NCBI RefSeq assembly: GCF_946482605.1
Contig: NZ_CAMLSE010000027.1
Coordinates: 46,403 to 110,402 of the forward strand
DNA length: 64,000 nt
Source of the DNA: an uncultured Dyadobacter sp.
GTDB lineage: Bacteria > Bacteroidota > Bacteroidia > Cytophagales > Spirosomataceae
Direction: 5' to 3'
The position numbers and the translations under genes were made by a program. Below are positions 59,582 to 64,000 of this stretch, piece after piece. The notes beneath the pieces were generated by a model, which did not search any database, was not told the DNA's origin, and saw nothing but the letters and a program-made list of their open reading frames with translations. The first letter of the stretch is position 1; each line of letters opens with the position of its first letter.

Positions 59582-62500
59582 ATGAAGAATCGTTACATGT
59601 CCATTCTGTGCATCGGAATGGTTTTGACAACTGCACTTTCTGCTTTCTTTTTGAGCTTACCCAGCATCGACAAGCCGGGGCGCCAACACCCAAAGCACAC
59701 ATCGGCAACCTCAGCTTCGCCATTGCCTGCAGAAGTATCCGAGGCTACATTATCCGACATTCGCTCGATGCTGAAAAAACAGGAGTACCAGATATCTTTT
59801 GACGAAAAGAAAAAGCTACTACAAAGCCCCAACCGGAAACACAACATACGGGCTTACTACGAACCGGGCAAGTTCACTATTCAGACGCGTGTCGACACGA
59901 CAGGGAACCGTTTCAAACTGGAACTTAAAAACGAAGGCATTTTCGCCGACGGGAAGCTGCTGTACACTCCCAAAATGGGCGCAAAGGCCCATTACAATGA
60001 GAACCAGATTCGGATAAGTCACAATGCATTCACGGAGGAATTTATCAACAGTGAAGAAGGCGTCCGACAGAACTTTATCATTGATCAAGCGCCGGAAGGC
60101 ACAAAGCAGTTGCAGGTCCGACTCGCAGCGAAAGGGCTCAAAGTCCGGAACGAAGCGGCAAATCAACTCCATTTCTATACTGAAAACGAAAAGGGAGAAA
60201 TAGATAACAAGCTCGTTTACAATGACCTCAAATGCTGGGATGCAAACAAACAACTGCTGAATGCAACGCTTACTTACATAAATGACCGCATAGAAATGAC
60301 TGTAGATGTTACCGATGCGGCTTATCCCATCACAATCGACCCTATTGTCACTAATGGCAATCCACAAAATGCTGACAAGTTCATAGAGCTCAATCAAAGC
60401 AATATGTGGCTCGGATTTTCGGTATCCAGCGCAGGAGATGTCAATGGAGATGGTTACAGTGATATAATCGTGGGTGCGCCGCAATATGACAAGGGACAGA
60501 CCGACGAAGGAGCTGCATTTATTTACCCCGGATCAGCGAATGGACTGAGTTTAAGCGCAGTAACGTTGGAATGCAACCAGGATGCCGCACAAATGGGATA
60601 TTCGGTGACCAGCGCGGGTGACTTTAACGGGGATGGGTTTAGTGATGTTTTAGTAGGGATACCTTTCTATGATATGAATGGGAACGACGATGGTATAACA
60701 AAGTTATACTTTGGATCTGTGCAGGGAATCACCGCAAATTCTACGCCGCAGGATTTTCTTTCAGGCAATCCCGGCGACAACTTCGGCGTATCAGTTGCCA
60801 CTGCTGGCGACATCGATGCGGACGGATACAGCGATGTTATCATAGGAGCTCATCAATATGACCAGGGTCAGATCAATGAGGGGACCGCTATGGTATTTTA
60901 TGGAGCCCCTGTCAACTATAAGACAGTCCAAAACCTTCAAGTTGATCAGGCTGACGCCATGTTCGGGTTCTCAGTCGCATCCGCCGGCGACATCAATGCG
61001 GACGGATTCAGCGATGTAATAGTAGGCGCAAGGTTATATGATAATGGCGTGGGCCAGGAAGATGAAGGTGCGGCGTTTATTTACAAGGGAAGTGCTAACG
61101 GCCTGCTTTCTAATACCCCGGTGATGTTGGAAAGCAATCAATTGGACGCGCGCATGGGACACAAAGTAAGCTCCGCGGGCGATGTGAACGGCGACGGATA
61201 CAGTGACATCCTTGTGAGCGCCTATTTATATGACAACCAACTCTTAAATGAGGGGAGAGTGTACTTACATCTGGGGTCACAAGCGGGAGTCAATGTTGTT
61301 CCTTTAAAAATCTTTGAGGGAGATCAGACCGACGCCCAATTGGGTACATCCATAGCTTGCGCAGGAGACGTAAACGGTGATGGCTACGCCGACATTATGC
61401 TTGGCGCTCAGTATTTTGACAATGGCCTAAACAACGAAGGAGCCGTTTTCATCCATCATGGGACAAATTCCGGCATCTCGGACACTCCCGCTTCAATTAT
61501 CGAAAGCAATCAAATAGAAGGTGGGTTTGGGTCTGCCGTTGCCAGCGCCGGAGATGTGAATGGCGACGGATACAGCGATGTCCTGGTGGGTAGTTACTCC
61601 TATGATAATGGAGAAATTGATGAGGGTCATGTGTTTCTTTACCATGGCGGGGCTGAGGGGATTGGCACTAATGGGTCCGTGGCATTGTCAGGCAGCGATA
61701 CCGGGGCATTGATTGGCTATTCAGTTGCAAGCGCGGGGGACGTAAATGGCGATGGTTACGATGATGTGATCGTTGGGGCGCCACAATTCGATTTCGGTGC
61801 CGTCACCGGGGGAATTGCTTTGATATATTATGGTTCGCTTACCGGGATCAGTGCAGCCAATAAAGTGTTTTTAAGCAAGAACCAGTTTGGCAGTTACTTT
61901 GGCGGATCAGTCGCAGGGGCCGGGGATATCAATGGCGACGGCTATGACGATGTGATTGTTGGAGCCAGCGATTATGATAACGGTCAGCTGAATGAAGGGG
62001 TCGTGTTTGTCTACTACGGTTCCAGCTCAGGCGTTGATCCGGCAATGAATTTACTTTTGGACAATAACATTGCCAATTCGAGTTTTGGCGGTGCAGTAGC
62101 AGGCGCCGGCGACGTCAATCGTGATGGGTATGCAGACTTCGTCATCGGAGACGACGGATATACAGTTATGGTCGGACAGTCTTACGAGGGTGCGGTTTTT
62201 ATCTATCTTGGCTCTGCAAATGGTCCCGTCAAGTCCGCTACCATTGAGTCAAACCTCGCATTCGTTCACTTTGGCATCGCGGTATCATCTGCGGGAGATG
62301 TCAATGGAGATGGCTATGGCGATATTATAGTCGGGGCACCTTATTACAGTGTTGGTCAGAATATGGAAGGTGCGGCATTTATATTCCATGGCTCTGCCCA
62401 GGGTGTTGTTGCCGCTAACCCCAAAATCCTCCAAAGCAACCAGGCAGACGCAAATATGGGCGCGTCTGTTTCCGGTGTAGGCGACGTCAACGGAGATGGA

Positions 62501-63679
62501 TACAGTGACGTAGTCGTCGGAGCTCCAAGCTATGACAAAGGTCAATTGGATGAGGGCATCGTCACGATTTATTACGGTACTGTTAATGGAGTCAGTGAAG
62601 TTAGCCCCGCCCCAACCATACTCGAACAAGATATTGCAAACCAGCACTTCGGATACGCTGTCAAAAACGCAGGAGATGTGAACGGGGATGGGTACGCTGA
62701 CCTCGTTGTGGGGGCTGGTGATTTCGATGGACCAAATGCCAATACGAGCAAAGGTAAGGTGCTCGTTTATCATGGTTCCCGTAGTAGCATCAAAACTTCC
62801 CATTCATTTAGTATCGCGGGAAGTAAGGACGGAGCCAATCTCGGATATGCCGTCTCCGGCGTGGGCGATGTAAATGGCGATGGATACAGTGATATCGTAG
62901 TTGGCACACCGCATGCCGACAACGGTCTGTCACTCGACGTAGGTAGTGCCTCAGTATTCTATGGCAACAATAACAAAGGCCTCAGAAACAATGTGCGGCT
63001 GCTCAACACCGGTTTTGCTAGCCCGCCAATTAATCACAATCAATTCAGCCAGCCCAATTTTGTGGCAGGTTTATTTTCAAAATCATTTATTGGAAAGAAC
63101 AAAGGCAAACTGGTTTGGGAAACTAGAAGCGCCGGAACACCTTTTTCGAAAGTGGGCATTTATCCTATCACGACCAGCACTCAGTTTACGGGAGCCTCTG
63201 CCAGCTTCACAACCATGTCCGGCGTCAGCCATTTTTTAGGAAATGTTCTTCTCAAAAACGGCATCAGCACCAAGGTCCGCGTACGTGTGCGTTACTCGCC
63301 TGTGCTGGCCATAACAGGTCAAATGTACGGCCCATGGCGGTACGTGCAGGCACAACTTGCGGGCTACAACAATGCGCCGGTACCCCAAGAAGCAATGTCC
63401 GAAACAATCAGACCGAAAGTCACAGGTTCAGTAACTGAAAAATGGCAGGCTGACATCAGCGTCTTTCCCAACCCGGCGACAGACGAAATTCATATCCAGC
63501 ATGACCATCCCGACCTGATAAAGAGCGTAAAAATATTCAATCTAGCTGGAAAAGCGGTCGTCGAGTCGCACAGCCCGACTTCAAAGATTGATGTAAAAGG
63601 ATTGACGCCCGGCTCATACATTTTAATCATCAGCCATTTTGACGAATCGCAGACTTCGAAAAAAGTTCTTATCCATTAG
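59582..63679 (+). CDS. Giant FG-GAP repeat T9SS protein 2
   Basis: A 1365-residue paralog of the protein at 53492. It has a signal peptide (MVLTTALSAFFL), the same 200-residue N-domain (YQISFDEKKKLLQSPNRKHNIRAYYEPGKF), 14 FG-GAP repeats with GDVNGDGYSDI(I/V)VGA cores, a similar linker (KLVWETRSAGTPFSK; KVRVRVRYSPVLAITGQMYGPWRY), and a T9SS type A end (ISVFPNPATDEIHIQHDHP...GSYILIISHF). Repeat 10 is atypical (RDGYADFVIGDDGYTVM). The shared linker and N-domain show both arose by duplication. Surface display is likely. Function unknown. Confidence 0.88.
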   Translation: MKNRYMSILCIGMVLTTALSAFFLSLPSIDKPGRQHPKHTSATSASPLPAEVSEATLSDIRSMLKKQEYQISFDEKKKLLQSPNRKHNIRAYYEPGKFTIQTRVDTTGNRFKLELKNEGIFADGKLLYTPKMGAKAHYNENQIRISHNAFTEEFINSEEGVRQNFIIDQAPEGTKQLQVRLAAKGLKVRNEAANQLHFYTENEKGEIDNKLVYNDLKCWDANKQLLNATLTYINDRIEMTVDVTDAAYPITIDPIVTNGNPQNADKFIELNQSNMWLGFSVSSAGDVNGDGYSDIIVGAPQYDKGQTDEGAAFIYPGSANGLSLSAVTLECNQDAAQMGYSVTSAGDFNGDGFSDVLVGIPFYDMNGNDDGITKLYFGSVQGITANSTPQDFLSGNPGDNFGVSVATAGDIDADGYSDVIIGAHQYDQGQINEGTAMVFYGAPVNYKTVQNLQVDQADAMFGFSVASAGDINADGFSDVIVGARLYDNGVGQEDEGAAFIYKGSANGLLSNTPVMLESNQLDARMGHKVSSAGDVNGDGYSDILVSAYLYDNQLLNEGRVYLHLGSQAGVNVVPLKIFEGDQTDAQLGTSIACAGDVNGDGYADIMLGAQYFDNGLNNEGAVFIHHGTNSGISDTPASIIESNQIEGGFGSAVASAGDVNGDGYSDVLVGSYSYDNGEIDEGHVFLYHGGAEGIGTNGSVALSGSDTGALIGYSVASAGDVNGDGYDDVIVGAPQFDFGAVTGGIALIYYGSLTGISAANKVFLSKNQFGSYFGGSVAGAGDINGDGYDDVIVGASDYDNGQLNEGVVFVYYGSSSGVDPAMNLLLDNNIANSSFGGAVAGAGDVNRDGYADFVIGDDGYTVMVGQSYEGAVFIYLGSANGPVKSATIESNLAFVHFGIAVSSAGDVNGDGYGDIIVGAPYYSVGQNMEGAAFIFHGSAQGVVAANPKILQSNQADANMGASVSGVGDVNGDGYSDVVVGAPSYDKGQLDEGIVTIYYGTVNGVSEVSPAPTILEQDIANQHFGYAVKNAGDVNGDGYADLVVGAGDFDGPNANTSKGKVLVYHGSRSSIKTSHSFSIAGSKDGANLGYAVSGVGDVNGDGYSDIVVGTPHADNGLSLDVGSASVFYGNNNKGLRNNVRLLNTGFASPPINHNQFSQPNFVAGLFSKSFIGKNKGKLVWETRSAGTPFSKVGIYPITTSTQFTGASASFTTMSGVSHFLGNVLLKNGISTKVRVRVRYSPVLAITGQMYGPWRYVQAQLAGYNNAPVPQEAMSETIRPKVTGSVTEKWQADISVFPNPATDEIHIQHDHPDLIKSVKIFNLAGKAVVESHSPTSKIDVKGLTPGSYILIISHFDESQTSKKVLIH

Positions 63680-63708
63680 TACGCAAAAAGTACATCTGCA
63701 AGTCATAC

Positions 63709-63749
63709 AACCTGCCAGCGAGCTTATCCTCATTGGCAGGTTATTTTTT
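63709..63749 (+). terminator. Terminator after FG-GAP protein 2
   Basis: AACCTGCCAG (63709-63718) pairs with TTGGCAGGTT (63733-63742) with one G-T pair, followed by ATTTTTT. Confidence 0.75.
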
Positions 63750-63882
63750 GAATCGACCGTCTACTAAGCAGTTCCTGTTCGCTGCTCACTGGATTACGTT
63801 TCAGGGCGATACGATCACGAAGTTTGGGACGGCTATACCCGCCTCTTTCCAATTTCTCTTTCAATCCCAAACTACGATCACG

Positions 63883-64000
63883 ATGAAACACACCTACCTC
63901 AAACTGCTACTAGCCATGCTGGTAACAGGCACGACATTAGCCAGCCTTACCTGGAAAAGACATTTATTGCCCCTCTTTGCTAAACCCAAAACAGAAACCG
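63883..64000 (+). CDS. Start of a further secreted protein (3' truncated by window edge)
   Basis: Only the first 39 residues are in the window: an ATG at 63883, a basic start and a hydrophobic segment (LKLLLAMLVTGTTLASLTW), then KRHLLPLFAKPKTET. This resembles the signal segments of the two FG-GAP proteins upstream, so a third member of that array is possible but cannot be shown. Confidence 0.5.
   Translation, partial: MKHTYLKLLLAMLVTGTTLASLTWKRHLLPLFAKPKTET

Overview
The window reads as a chromosomal segment of a Gram-negative Bacteroidota of the order Cytophagales. A Dyadobacter-like genome fits best, but the genus is an inference. The signs are type IX secretion (T9SS) C-terminal sorting domains, TonB-dependent receptors with carboxypeptidase-regulatory-like N-termini, TAnnTTTG-type -7 boxes, weak Shine-Dalgarno sequences, and FtsX permeases with a permease-prefix domain beside PadR regulators. 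No transposase, prophage, CRISPR array or rRNA is visible.

Layout. 1-4.7 kb: 3' end of phosphofructokinase, a YdcF/SanA-type envelope protein, a TlpA-like thioredoxin protein, a YbhE-type lactonase and a CsaA-type tRNA-binding protein. 4.7-14 kb: a copper-handling island (CopA ATPase, cytoplasmic HMA chaperone, Cys-rich small protein, TonB receptor with a Cys-Cys plug motif, an HMA-AraC fusion regulator, HMBD lipoprotein, periplasmic HMA protein, His/Met-rich envelope protein). An HTH-Fic/Doc gene on the opposite strand interrupts it. The copA and chaperone genes share a TGTAAC element at identical spacing from their -7 boxes. 14-17.4 kb: a methyltransferase and a sulfide/persulfide detoxification set (persulfide dioxygenase-rhodanese plus two YeeE/YedE half-transporters). 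17.5-20.8 kb: a MATE exporter, HflX, and a tRNA-Arg(CCU) gene preceded by a near-copy carrying two small hairpin insertions. 21-26.4 kb: small secreted proteins, two Ferritin_2 proteins and a CE15-type glucuronoyl esterase. 26.4-30.7 kb: inositol-3-phosphate synthase behind a LacI-type operator palindrome, then two secreted T9SS-associated proteins, one with a dockerin-like end. 31-42.3 kb: a DeoR-controlled carbohydrate locus (TonB receptor, polyol-permease-family MFS, 2-hydroxyacid dehydrogenase, two FGGY kinases, histidine phosphatase, GDPD). 42.5-49.9 kb: PadR plus FtsX-like permease, two convergent L,D-transpeptidases, prephenate dehydrogenase and an aminotransferase. 50-53.3 kb: molybdate ABC transporter modABC and a GDSL hydrolase. 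53.5-64 kb: two giant 14-repeat FG-GAP T9SS proteins flanking a frameshifted GT-C-like membrane gene, with the start of a further secreted protein at the right edge.

How the genes fit together. In the copper island, outer-membrane entry, periplasmic metal-binding proteins, cytoplasmic chaperone and efflux ATPase form one pathway, with the HMA-AraC protein as the probable sensor. The sulfide set oxidises persulfide and moves sulfur compounds. The carbohydrate locus would take up a substrate through TonB and MFS transporters, oxidise or reduce it, phosphorylate it with one or two kinases, and report sugar-phosphate level to the DeoR repressor. The most unusual signals are the hairpin-bearing tRNA-Arg copy, the HTH-Fic gene with its two perfect palindromes, the shared copper promoter element, and the two-kinase carbohydrate locus with a MITE-like palindrome between the kinases.
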